Source: CBDCFV01 sp965203835
GTDB taxonomy: Bacteria > Chloroflexota > Dehalococcoidia > Lucifugimonadales > UBA3495
Direction of reading: 5' to 3'
Assembly (NCBI GenBank): GCA_965203835.1
Contig: OZ241919.1
Span: 682,001-746,000, forward strand
Length of the DNA: 64,000 bases
The position numbers were made by a program, and so were the translations under genes. Positions 26,457 through 33,786 of the stretch are shown piece by piece. A model generated the notes under the pieces. It saw only the letters and a program-made list of their open reading frames with translations. It searched no databases and had not been told where the DNA came from. How positions within the stretch are numbered: the first letter of the stretch is position 1; each line of letters starts with the position of its first letter.

Positions 26457-26883
26457 ATGACCACTAGACCAGGACAAATGGCGTCGCCGTCCACCGATAC
26501 AGAGGCGAGATTCGTCGATCGGCCTCGCAGGCTGAACACGCAGAACATCCTCTACCTTCACCGCCCAGGACACATCACCGCCTTGGCCAGGCATTTCGGC
26601 CAGCCGGACGCCACCCTGGTCCTTGGAGAAATTCCCGTGGACTGGCGCCCCAGACAGCGGCAGGGCCAGCTCTATCCCGACCTGATCGTAGCCTTCGAGG
26701 TGGATGCCCAAGCCATCATTCAGGAACGGGGCTTCGCTATTGAACAAATCGGCAAGCCGCCCGATTTCGTCCTGGAAGTCGCCTCGTTCCGAGGCCCAGC
26801 GCATCGCCGCCGAGGCCCAGCGCGACGCGGCCCTGGCCCGCGTCCGGCAACTGGAGGATGAATTACGCCTCCGAGAAGAATGA
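26457..26883 (+). pseudogene. Uma2 family gene broken by an internal deletion/frameshift
   Basis: The ATG frame gives 134 residues with the Uma2 N-terminal half (LVLGEIPVDWRP..., QLYPDLIVAFEVDA, PPDFVLEVAS). Immediately after VLEVAS the frame turns into an Arg/Pro-rich run, while a neighbouring frame continues with the usual Uma2 C-terminal coiled coil (SEAQRIAAEAQRDAALARVR, then QLEDELRLREE) and a stop at 26883. The segment normally between them, with the YxxLGVxEYW strand, is missing. So this is an Uma2 gene with an internal deletion that also shifted the frame. Confidence 0.75.
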
Positions 26884-26943
26884 CCGAACGAATGAACCAA
26901 ATCCAAGAGAGATGCAACAACCAGCAATCGCAGGGAGGAAACA

Positions 26944-27498
26944 ATGACCACAGCAACGCCGCACAAGGTCCAATTGGTGGACCCCACCGGAGCGGACCCC
27001 GGATTGCGCCCTTTGAACCTGGCCCCCCGCCCGGTTGACCTGCGTGGCAAGCGGTTGGGACTGCTGGACAATTCCAAGGCGAACTCCGACTACATCCTGC
27101 ACGCCATTGCCCGTATTCTCAACGAGGAGTACGAGTTTGCCGACGTGTTCCACGTCAAGAAGCACTCTGCCTCGCTGCCGCCCTACCCGGAGGTGGTTGC
27201 CGACCTGCACCGCCACGCCGATGTGGTCATTGCCGGCATAGGCGATTGAGGGGGTTGTTCGTCGGGCAGTTTGCACGACGGAATTACCTTGGAGCAGCAG
27301 GGGCTGCCCACAGCCACCATCATCACCAGCGTTTTCGTAACCACGGCCAGGGCCTACACACGGCTGATGGGAGTGCCGGAGTTCCCTTACTTGGTCTGCC
27401 CGCATCCTATCACCAATGTCGGCCCCGCTGAGCTGGATACAAGGGCCAGGGACCTTGCTCCCCAAGTAACCCGGCTCTTGCTGGAAGGACGCTTGTAA
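26944..27498 (+). CDS. UGSC-type protein, probable selenoprotein with in-frame TGA (Sec102)
   Basis: ATG 26944 follows a strong GGGAGGAA. The frame runs 101 codons, meets TGA at 27247-27249, and continues in the same frame for 82 more codons to TAA at 27498, giving 184 residues if the TGA is read as selenocysteine. The motif is IAGIGD-U-GGC-SSGSLHDG: U102 and C105 form a U-x-x-C redox pair at the position of the U/C-G-S-C motif of the UGSC (seleno)protein family, whose members continue with SxxS(V/L)HDxxxLE as this one does (SLHDGITLEQQG). A SECIS-like hairpin follows the TGA. Sequence after the stop is colinear and conserved in character, which argues against a pseudogene. Function unknown; neighbours are flavin monooxygenases. 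Confidence 0.8.
27258..27283 (+). promoter_or_regulatory. SECIS-like hairpin downstream of the in-frame TGA
   Basis: Stem TTC-GTCG / CGAC-G-GAA with one bulged G, a G-A mismatch, an inner GC/GC pair step and a five-base loop AGTTT. The loop G (27269) is 19 bases after the last base of the TGA, within the distance known for bacterial SelB-binding elements, which need a G at the start of the apical loop. Confidence 0.6.
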
Positions 27499-27546
27499 CC
27501 GGCACATAACGAGGGGGCGCTCCTTGTGGGCGCCCAGGAGTTTGTA

Positions 27547-28689
27547 ATGAAGATTTCCGTACAGTATGAAATGCAGCGCCCAACCCTGGACGACCACCGG
27601 GTCATCGAAGAGACCCTGGAGCAGTGCGTCCTGGCCGACGAACTGGGGTTTGACTACCTATGGTTCGTCGAGCACCACTTTCTCACCGGATTCTCCGCAT
27701 CACCGTCGCCGGAGGTCTTTTACGGCGCCCTGAGCAGGATGACCAAGAACATCCGGCTGGGGTTCGGCGTCGTGATACTGCCCTACCACCATCCGGTGCG
27801 TGTCGCCGAGCGGGTCGCCATGCTGGACCACTTGTCCCACGGGCGAGTGGACCTGGGGACTGGCCGTTCGGCGGTGTACGAACAGACCGGCATGGGCATA
27901 GACCCCCGCGAGACCAGGGGCATGTGGGAAGAGTCGCTGGAAATGATCCCGCAAATATGGGGATCGGACTGGTTCGAGTACGAGGGTAAGTATTGGAACG
28001 TGCCGTCGCGCCAGGTACTACCCAAGCCCTACCAGAAGCCCCACCCGCCCCTTTGGGTGGCCGCCCTGCAGCCGTCCACCTATCAACTGGCGGCGGAGAA
28101 AGGCATCGGCGTCCTGTCCTTCGGCGCCAGCGCCCCCGATGTCCTGAAGCCCCACATAGACGCTTACCGCGAGACAGTGAAGAACGCTAACCCCGTCGGC
28201 GCGGTGGTCAACGACCAGTGGTGCAGTTCCACCCTGGGCTACTGTGGCGAAAACAACAAGGAGGCCCGCGAACTGGCGGTGGAGTCCATCAAGAACTTCT
28301 TCGGCCCCGGACGGCCTTACGTCCAGGACCAGAAGGACATCTACGCCAGGCTGCTGGAGAACTGGGGCGGCGTCCCGGAAGACCTTCAGCAGAACTTCCA
28401 ACGCTATGTTGATTTGGGCAACAACCAGCAGGATGAGGTGGTCGACCTCTCTGGGGGCTCAGCGATCTCCTACGCCATCTGGAACCAGTTGGACGCCGAC
28501 ACCCTCTGCGACCGGGGCGTGGTAATCGGCGGCGACCCTGACAGTTGCATCAACGCCCTGAAGCTGCACGAGGCGGCGGGCTGCGACCAGATGATGATCA
28601 TGATGCAAACGGAGAGCATTCCCCACGAAAAGGTGATGAAGTCGATTGAGATGTTCGGCAAGTACGTGCTGCCCGAGTTCCAGAAGTAA
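27547..28689 (+). CDS. LLM class flavin-dependent oxidoreductase 4
   Basis: 380 residues from ATG 27547, preceded by AGGAG at 27536-27540; a short hairpin (27515-27535) lies just upstream. Luciferase-fold features: ADELGFDYLWFVEHHFLTGF (about 34-53), IRLGFGVVILPYHHPVRVAERVAMLDHLSHGRV, GTGRSAVYEQTGMGIDP and the C-terminal VIGGDPDSCINAL (about 332). It lies 48 bases after the UGSC-type gene, so the selenoprotein and this oxygenase are likely cotranscribed. Substrate unknown. Confidence 0.9.
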   Translation: MKISVQYEMQRPTLDDHRVIEETLEQCVLADELGFDYLWFVEHHFLTGFSASPSPEVFYGALSRMTKNIRLGFGVVILPYHHPVRVAERVAMLDHLSHGRVDLGTGRSAVYEQTGMGIDPRETRGMWEESLEMIPQIWGSDWFEYEGKYWNVPSRQVLPKPYQKPHPPLWVAALQPSTYQLAAEKGIGVLSFGASAPDVLKPHIDAYRETVKNANPVGAVVNDQWCSSTLGYCGENNKEARELAVESIKNFFGPGRPYVQDQKDIYARLLENWGGVPEDLQQNFQRYVDLGNNQQDEVVDLSGGSAISYAIWNQLDADTLCDRGVVIGGDPDSCINALKLHEAAGCDQMMIMMQTESIPHEKVMKSIEMFGKYVLPEFQK

Positions 28690-28754
28690 GCGCGTAGGAC
28701 ATGGCTCGCCAGGGATTCGTCATCCCTGACATGCCTAACCGATTGGCAAACAAG

Positions 28755-28781
28755 AAGCCCCCGGAACCATGCCGGGGGCTT
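28755..28781. terminator. Bidirectional terminator between convergent genes
   Basis: 10-bp stem AAGCCCCCGG/CCGGGGGCTT with a seven-base loop. Read on the minus strand it is followed by CTTGTTT, so it mainly serves the ComE-like gene, and it also separates the convergent luciferase-like gene. Confidence 0.75.
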
Positions 28782-28811
28782 CACTCGTTGGTTGGACTTT
28801 TGCCGAGGCTC

Positions 28812-29399
28812 CTAGTCCTCCAGCCCCAATACCTTCCGCAAGTCGCGGATGGTCTCGGCTCTCCCACGGGTTGTGCGGCGCACCCGACGGCCTATCGGCT
28901 CGTTTTCCACCTCCGGCACGATCTTCATTGCTACGAAGACGGGACCGGTCTCGTTCATTATGTTGGCGATGTTAGTCGTAAAGTCCTCGATGTTGTCGAA
29001 CTCGTAGGCCGCGGCATAACCCGCCTCGCGGGCCATTCCGGCGTAGTTGATCTCCTGCGCGTTGGGCACCGGCTGCCCGCCGGTAGTGGCGTAACACTCG
29101 TTGTCCATCAACAGGTGGAAGAAGTTCTCCGGCTTCTGTCCCGCAATGGTGGCCAGGATGCCCATGTTCATCAGAAGGGCGCCTTCCGAATCGAACAGCA
29201 CCACCTTCTCGTCGGGTTGGGCCAGCGCCAACCCCAATGCGGCGGAGGTAGTGTGGCCCATTGCCCCGCCCAGTGACAGGTCCCTGCTCTCGTTTGTGGT
29301 GTGGTCCGCCCAATGCCGGCCTGCGGTACCGGTCACTATGACGATGGAGTCTTCCCGGTGTGGCTGAAACGCCTGGAACATTGCATCGGCGTCTATCAA
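28812..29399 (-). CDS. ThDP-dependent decarboxylase, C-terminal (beta) subunit, sulfopyruvate/phosphonopyruvate type
   Basis: 195 residues corresponding to the pyrophosphate-binding half of a split thiamin-diphosphate enzyme. SLGGAMGHTTSAALGLALAQ (about 42-61), the ThDP/Mg motif variant LFDSEGALLMNMG (DSEG in place of GDG) and DNECYATTGGQP (about 97-108) match the beta subunit (ComE) of sulfopyruvate decarboxylase and phosphonopyruvate decarboxylase. It is 64 bases downstream of the alpha-subunit gene on the same strand. The pair would decarboxylate a 3-phosphono- or 3-sulfo-pyruvate-like acid; no other coenzyme M or phosphonate gene is in the window. Confidence 0.87.
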   Translation of the reverse strand: MIDADAMFQAFQPHREDSIVIVTGTAGRHWADHTTNESRDLSLGGAMGHTTSAALGLALAQPDEKVVLFDSEGALLMNMGILATIAGQKPENFFHLLMDNECYATTGGQPVPNAQEINYAGMAREAGYAAAYEFDNIEDFTTNIANIMNETGPVFVAMKIVPEVENEPIGRRVRRTTRGRAETIRDLRKVLGLED

Positions 29400-29463
29400 C
29401 GTTTGCCTCCTCTCAGTTCAAGAGTGTTGGATTAACGGGTAAAACAGCAGCCAATGTTTCCTG

Positions 29464-29982
29464 CTAACGGTTGAACCCGTGATATTCGTCTCCGACCAGC
29501 ACCGCAACCGGGCGCTTCTGGGTCTTGGCCTCTTCGAAGGCTATGGAGATGCGCGGCGCGTCGTCGTCGTGCTCCACCAAGTAGTAGTTGATGCCCATGG
29601 CGTGCAGGAACGGCTCGGTGTACTTGGCTGCGCTGTCGCTGATTACCCCACGGCGGGTCCAGCCGCGGTAACCAATGACCAGCACCAAGGGAAAGCCGGA
29701 GTCCAATGCCATGCCGCGAATCGAGTCGCCCGACTCCATCATGCCGGTGTTCTGAATGACGCACACCGGCACCTTCCCGCCCACCAGCAGCCCCAACGCT
29801 ATGGCGAAGGTTTCCCCCTCCCGGGACGCCGGGACGATGCTCAGCCAAGGCTGTTCCACCATCAACTCGTAGAGATAGTTGGTCTCGCTGTCGGGTATGG
29901 TGACTACGTGGGTGACCCCGTTCTTCCTGAACTCTTCCACCAAGGTTTCGGGACGCAAGAGCGCTGCTTGCTGATGGACCAT
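29464..29982 (-). CDS. ThDP-dependent decarboxylase, N-terminal (alpha) subunit, sulfopyruvate/phosphonopyruvate type
   Basis: 172 residues, the Pyr-domain subunit (ComD-like). VVTIPDSETNYLYELM (about 26-41), the catalytic-glutamate segment ASREGETFAIALGLLVGGK (about 52-70), and QNTGMMESGDSIRGMALD (about 76-93) are diagnostic. AAGGGGG lies before the ATG and a consensus-like promoter lies 90 bases upstream. Works as a heteromer with the following beta subunit. Confidence 0.88.
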   Translation of the reverse strand: MVHQQAALLRPETLVEEFRKNGVTHVVTIPDSETNYLYELMVEQPWLSIVPASREGETFAIALGLLVGGKVPVCVIQNTGMMESGDSIRGMALDSGFPLVLVIGYRGWTRRGVISDSAAKYTEPFLHAMGINYYLVEHDDDAPRISIAFEEAKTQKRPVAVLVGDEYHGFNR

Positions 29983-30071
29983 CGAATTCCCCCTTGTCAG
30001 TGTAGGTAAATGGTAGGCCCCCTAAATGCAACAGCGGGGGCCAAGCTTACGTTAACTTACCGGGCAACCGC

Positions 30072-30100
30072 ATTATAGATAGGCTCACTAGAGTGGTCAA
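30072..30100 (-). promoter_or_regulatory. Sigma70 promoter for the ComD/ComE-like pair
   Basis: On the minus strand TTGACC, 17-base spacer, TATAAT; near-consensus. Expected leader about 80 bases. Confidence 0.75.
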
Positions 30101-30136
30101 TTCAAGGATCGCCCGAATTGACCTCGGCTTAATCGG

Positions 30137-30520
30137 TCAATAGTTGGCCCACTCGTCAGCCTGCCGGATATAGTCTGCGACGTTTCTGATTCGTGACTCA
30201 ATCACTCTCGGTCTATCCATCAAGCCCCAATAGAAACATTCCCCATGAAGCACGGCTTGAAATTCGAAATACAACCGTAGTAACTCAATCAATCGGGGAT
30301 CGTCATCGCTCAAGTTAATCAGCCCCCTGCTTACTTCCGGGGAGCGTTCCGGAGTTTGGTCAGTGCGGGCCAGCACCAATGCAGTTGTCGCCCTGTTTAC
30401 TGCGCCCCAAGCCTTCTCCGCCGCGTCTCGAAGGTCTCCATTTTCCATCATGGTCAACGCGGAGTCGTGCAGACCCTTGGCGTCGTTGAAAATCCTGCGT
30501 ACATCCTGAGATGCGACCAT
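30137..30520 (-). CDS. HEPN/PaREP1-like small protein
   Basis: 127 residues, all helical. The segment DLRDAAEKAWGAVNRATTALVLA (about 29-51) and the C-terminal RIRNVADYIRQADEW resemble the PaREP1/HEPN group of small helical proteins found in toxin-antitoxin and nucleotidyltransferase-linked modules. It lacks an evident R-x4-6-H RNase motif, so it may be the non-nucleolytic type. No nucleotidyltransferase partner is adjacent. Composition is more A+T rich than the core genes. Confidence 0.6.
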   Translation of the reverse strand: MVASQDVRRIFNDAKGLHDSALTMMENGDLRDAAEKAWGAVNRATTALVLARTDQTPERSPEVSRGLINLSDDDPRLIELLRLYFEFQAVLHGECFYWGLMDRPRVIESRIRNVADYIRQADEWANY

Positions 30521-30550
30521 TCTCTTTCATCACCTCTACCGATTCTCGTC

Positions 30551-30578
30551 ATTATAGTCCAGCTTGGCGCAGGCCCAA
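30551..30578 (-). promoter_or_regulatory. Promoter for the HEPN/PaREP1-like gene
   Basis: Minus-strand TTGGGC, 16-base spacer, TATAAT, then about 25 bases of leader with GAGGTGA. Confidence 0.5.
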
Positions 30579-30655
30579 CTTGTTAGACAACGTTTCTACC
30601 TCAGTAATTTGCAACGTCGGCTAACGTTCCCCGTATCCAATGTGGGACTTTGACA

Positions 30656-31081
30656 TTAGAAGGTGAGACAACTACAACCGTCCTCGGCCTCTCCCGGAGA
30701 ATACCGCTCCAACTGTAGCAACAGTTCGTTGCCCAGCCTTAGCGCCACATTTGAGAACTGGGTCGGGTTGAGCACCTGGCGTCTGTATATGAGTTGCCCA
30801 AGCTCGTAATCGGCTTGTGCACGGAGCCACCGCAGGTCGTTGAGCAGATTACCGACTCTTTTGGCTGTGGAGCCGGATAAGGCATTAAACCGGTGATGAA
30901 GTTCGGTGTGTCTCTACCATCGGGAAAGGGGCGGCGAAGCCGAATTCTCTCGAAAGTATCGACAACAAGCTTCGTGGTGCAGTCCGTAGTAAAGGCGTCC
31001 CACGACCATCCAGTGTTGCGCTTCCGATGATGCGTTCGCAGCTTCGGCTACTCCCAAATGGTAAAATTCAATGGGCTTCAC
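30656..31081 (-). pseudogene. HEPN-domain gene interrupted by an in-frame TAG
   Basis: A GTG at 31081 overlapping the stop of the next upstream small gene opens a frame of 141 sense positions with one TAG at codon 56 (30914-30916). Before the stop: LYYGLHHEACCRYF, the alpha-helix pattern of HEPN proteins; after it, in the same frame: HTELHHRFNALSG and LRWLRAQADYEL, the usual second half (H...R..ADY). Only the one nonsense codon breaks it, so inactivation looks recent. A truncated 55-residue product is also possible. Confidence 0.6.
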
Positions 31082-31266
31082 AGGTCGGTAGGGACTACCC
31101 CGAAGTATATCCACCGGCCGTAGTCTTCCTGGTCTTCCTCGGGCCACTCCTTCGACCACTCGCTCACCTTATCAAGAATCTCCCGCGCCAGCGCTTGGGC
31201 AACGTCCCAATCGGCATCCACCGTCAGCGTCAGGTCCAAGTGCAGAGAGTCTTCCTCATCAGGCAT
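31078..31266 (-). CDS. Small acidic protein coupled to the broken HEPN gene
   Basis: 62 residues, MPDEEDSLHLDLTLTVDADWDV then a helix ending EWPEEDQEDYGRWIYFGV. Its stop overlaps the GTG of the HEPN pseudogene by four bases, the arrangement of a coupled antitoxin-toxin or partner pair. No known family recognised and no strong ribosome-binding site. Confidence 0.4.
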   Translation of the reverse strand: MPDEEDSLHLDLTLTVDADWDVAQALAREILDKVSEWSKEWPEEDQEDYGRWIYFGVVPTDL

Positions 31267-31313
31267 GCTTGATAATGAAACCGCGGCGGACTCCAGTTGC
31301 CCGGCAGAGAGTC

Positions 31314-31523
31314 TCAGTGCGGCACGATAAATGTCATTGAGGACCTTTTCCGAAACGACGTTAAAACGCTTTCCGTTTCCGATGGGAAGTACAAGGGACC
31401 AACAGTCCGGTCACGAGGTTCTTCTGACAAACCGTTTTGGCGAAGTCCCTCCAAACGATCGGTTTCATCCTGTCTGAGCGTCATTTTGAATCGTTCCATC
31501 ATTACCCTCTCCGGGTCATCCAT
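31314..31523 (-). CDS. Hypothetical small protein
   Basis: 69-residue frame, MDDPERVMMERFKMTLRQDE..., upstream of the small acidic gene and on the same strand. Charged and without recognisable domain. It could start at the internal methionines. Low confidence; may be non-coding remnant sequence. A 36-codon frame on the plus strand (31556-31666) lies in the following gap and is equally unsupported. Confidence 0.25.
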   Translation of the reverse strand: MDDPERVMMERFKMTLRQDETDRLEGLRQNGLSEEPRDRTVGPLYFPSETESVLTSFRKRSSMTFIVPH

Positions 31524-31670
31524 CCGCTATTGATTGTACCAGAGGCCGCGTATAGATGGAGACCTGTTTCTACGACGGTGTCGCCAAGCAGGAAGATGAC
31601 CTGATTGCCGACTTACGGGAGACGTCGCACTCCATCCGCGATGCCGAGGCGTTGGCGGGGATCTGAGCGG

Positions 31671-31699
31671 TTGTCACCCGCATGGCATCAGATTATGAT
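31671..31699 (+). promoter_or_regulatory. Promoter of the higBA-like pair
   Basis: TTGTCA (31671-31676), 17-base spacer, TATGAT (31694-31699). Transcription would begin about two bases before the toxin ATG at 31708, implying a leaderless or nearly leaderless message. Confidence 0.5.
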
Positions 31700-31707
31700 T
31701 TATACCC

Positions 31708-31986
31708 ATGATAATCGGGTTCCGGCACCGTGGGCTGCAACGCCTATTTGAGAAGGGCGAACGCAGACGCATCCAGCCTGAGTACATTGACAAGGTGGAA
31801 GATATTCTGGCCCGGCTCAATATCGCGACCACCCCACAGAACGTAGACCTTCCCGGCTACAGATTGCACCGGCTCAGCGGTAACCTGGCCGGTTTCTGGT
31901 CGATAGCTGTATCGGGTAATTGGAGAATCATCTTTCAGTTTCATGATGGCAACGTCACCGACGTGGACTTGGTTGACTATCACTGA
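31708..31986 (+). CDS. HigB-like toxin (RelE superfamily)
   Basis: 92 residues, the usual HigB length. GFRHRGLQRLFEKGERRRI (about 4-22), LPGYRLHRLSGNLAGFWSIAVSGNWRIIFQF (about 48-78) and the terminal DVDLVDYH are the HigB 'plasmid maintenance killer' pattern, a ribosome-dependent mRNA interferase. No ribosome-binding site is visible before the ATG. The antitoxin gene follows by 12 bases in the reverse toxin-first order typical of higBA. Confidence 0.92.
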   Translation: MIIGFRHRGLQRLFEKGERRRIQPEYIDKVEDILARLNIATTPQNVDLPGYRLHRLSGNLAGFWSIAVSGNWRIIFQFHDGNVTDVDLVDYH

Positions 31987-31998
31987 GGAGCCTGCACT

Positions 31999-32799
31999 AT
32001 GCCAATGAAGTATCCGCCCCATCCGGGAAGGTCAATACTTCGCGACTGCATGGAGCCACTGGGAATGAGCGTGGCCGAGACGGCGCAAAAGTTGGGTGTC
32101 AGCGCCAACCAACTGCGACGCGTCATCGACGGGCAAGCGGATATATCCTTCGCAATGGCCGTGGGCCTGGACAAGTTGTTCGGTGGGGGCGCGTCTACCT
32201 GGTATCAATTGCAGACGCAGTACGATGAAGCCCAGGAGCGTAACAAGAACGAGGAGGCCCTCGAAGAGCCCGAGCCATTGTCCATTTACCAGCAGACAGC
32301 TACCGTTCCCTTCGAACACGGTCGAGTGGTCTACAAGACGTTTGATGCCGAAGTCATTGCCATCCGTATTGTACCGTCTGCCGATCCCAAACTCTCTGAT
32401 GACCGAAATTATGACGGCGTGGAATTCCGATTTGTCGGGGAAGGGCCGGGTGCGGTACAAATAAAGATGATCTACCAGCCTTCACCCGATGCCGCTCCAT
32501 CTTTGGTAGCCGACGTCCTCTTCAAGACATACCTAGTGTGGGATGCAACATCCGAGGAATATGTGGGGCATATCGATTCAGGGGAATGGAATCGGGAATC
32601 TCAGAAGTTGCATGACGGCAAGGAAGTTATGAATGCCCTTCATGCTCATTTGATGAAACAAGGTTCTGCACCGGCACTGGATGTAGAGACACCGGTTGAA
32701 TCCAGCCGAGAGTATTACTCTGATATTCTCAGAGACGCCGAAGAACTCCTTCAAAAAGGCACGGCTTCCGTATCTGCCGCAACACTGGCCGGAGTTTAG
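31999..32799 (+). CDS. HigA-like XRE antitoxin with long C-terminal extension
   Basis: 266 residues; normal HigA antitoxins are about 95-110. Residues 1-90 are HigA: HPGRSILRDCMEPLGMSVAETAQKLGVS, helix-turn-helix about 24-60 (VSANQLRRVIDGQADIS), and TWYQLQTQYDEAQ. Then a Glu/Pro linker (EEALEEPEPLS) leads to a 160-residue domain of mixed strand and helix that I do not recognise. GAGGAG precedes the ATG. It should bind HigB and its own promoter; what the extra domain senses is unknown. Confidence 0.87.
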   Translation: MPMKYPPHPGRSILRDCMEPLGMSVAETAQKLGVSANQLRRVIDGQADISFAMAVGLDKLFGGGASTWYQLQTQYDEAQERNKNEEALEEPEPLSIYQQTATVPFEHGRVVYKTFDAEVIAIRIVPSADPKLSDDRNYDGVEFRFVGEGPGAVQIKMIYQPSPDAAPSLVADVLFKTYLVWDATSEEYVGHIDSGEWNRESQKLHDGKEVMNALHAHLMKQGSAPALDVETPVESSREYYSDILRDAEELLQKGTASVSAATLAGV

Positions 32800-32843
32800 C
32801 AGTCGTGCCTTATCCTACATGTACCTTCTATCTTGGCCTTAGT

Positions 32844-33683
32844 TTAGTCCCGACCCGTCTCCCAGGTTATCAGCATCTCTTTCATAGGCTGCCGCCAGAG
32901 GGGACGGTATCCTTCAGGGGTACGGGCGAACAGTTCGTCGACGTAGGTGCTGATGACCGTGCCGGCTCGCAGATGATCGGAGGGGTCCAGCCACGAGCTT
33001 TGCAGGGCCATCTGCACCGCCGCCTCTTTTGTGCGGGGCAAGTCCACTTCCCACCAAGGCAGCTCCGGCAGGACTCTCACGTCGGGCAGAATACCCATCT
33101 CCCAAAGAACTGCCAGCAGGTCTGCATGGCCCGACACCGGGGCTTGGTCCTCGCCATAGACCAATCGGAATATGCGGCCGTCCCGGTGGGGCGGCGGTAT
33201 GCTCCAAATGGCGATGATCACCCTGCGCCGTGCGGCTGCTTCCATTTTCTTTACGAACCGGGCGATGTCGCGGACGAAGTAGGTCACGTCGGCGGTGAAG
33301 ATTACGTCCCCCTCGACACCCTCAACGTCCAGCCAGTCGGACTGGACGAGCCTGGCGTTGGTTATGCCCGCTTCGGACGCGGACCCGGTGAATTCGGCGC
33401 CCATCCCTGGAGAGCGGTCCACGTTGACCACCTCTCGGCAACGCAGGGCCATCGGCAGGCCCACCCTGCCCGCGCCGCCGCCCACTTCCAGAAACACGTC
33501 ATCGGGCCGTAAATATCCAGCCACGGCCTCCAGGTTGGGCGTCAGTCGACGGTGGGGGTCGAAACGGAACAGGCGGGCCAACCGCCCGATCCAGATGTCT
33601 CCCGAAGGCCGGGAGCCAAACACACGGCGCTCCTGTTCTTCCACGCCGTCTATATAGGCGGCGAACCTGTCTGCTGCGTTCAT
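32844..33683 (-). CDS. Class I SAM-dependent methyltransferase
   Basis: 279 residues from ATG 33683 (frame open to a GTG at 33746). Motif I VFLEVGGGAGRVGLP (about 64-78), motif II VVNVDRSPGM (about 87), and GDVIFTADVTYFV (post-II/motif IV) mark a Rossmann methyltransferase. N-terminal MNAADRFAAYIDGVEEQE and the C-terminal WRQPMKEMLITWETGRD do not point to a known substrate. Stands alone between the HigBA island and the Opp-type genes. Confidence 0.85.
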   Translation of the reverse strand: MNAADRFAAYIDGVEEQERRVFGSRPSGDIWIGRLARLFRFDPHRRLTPNLEAVAGYLRPDDVFLEVGGGAGRVGLPMALRCREVVNVDRSPGMGAEFTGSASEAGITNARLVQSDWLDVEGVEGDVIFTADVTYFVRDIARFVKKMEAAARRRVIIAIWSIPPPHRDGRIFRLVYGEDQAPVSGHADLLAVLWEMGILPDVRVLPELPWWEVDLPRTKEAAVQMALQSSWLDPSDHLRAGTVISTYVDELFARTPEGYRPLWRQPMKEMLITWETGRD

Positions 33684-33786
33684 TTGTTGCGTAATCTCAC
33701 GTCCGAATTTCGCCCGGTCAGCTATTCTCCGGGAAGCAACGAGCACTCCGTCTGCCTGTACTGTTCAAGTCGAAAGAACCGGCGAG

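Noticed and set aside
27247..27249. TGA in the UGSC gene as a simple nonsense mutation
   Set aside because: The following frame stays intact for 82 codons, aligns in motif order with the family, and the TGA falls exactly on the U/C position with a SECIS-like hairpin; still needs the sel-gene test.
27515..27535. GGGCGC/GCGCCC hairpin before the last luciferase-like gene as a terminator
   Set aside because: No T tract follows; more likely part of the translation leader or incidental.
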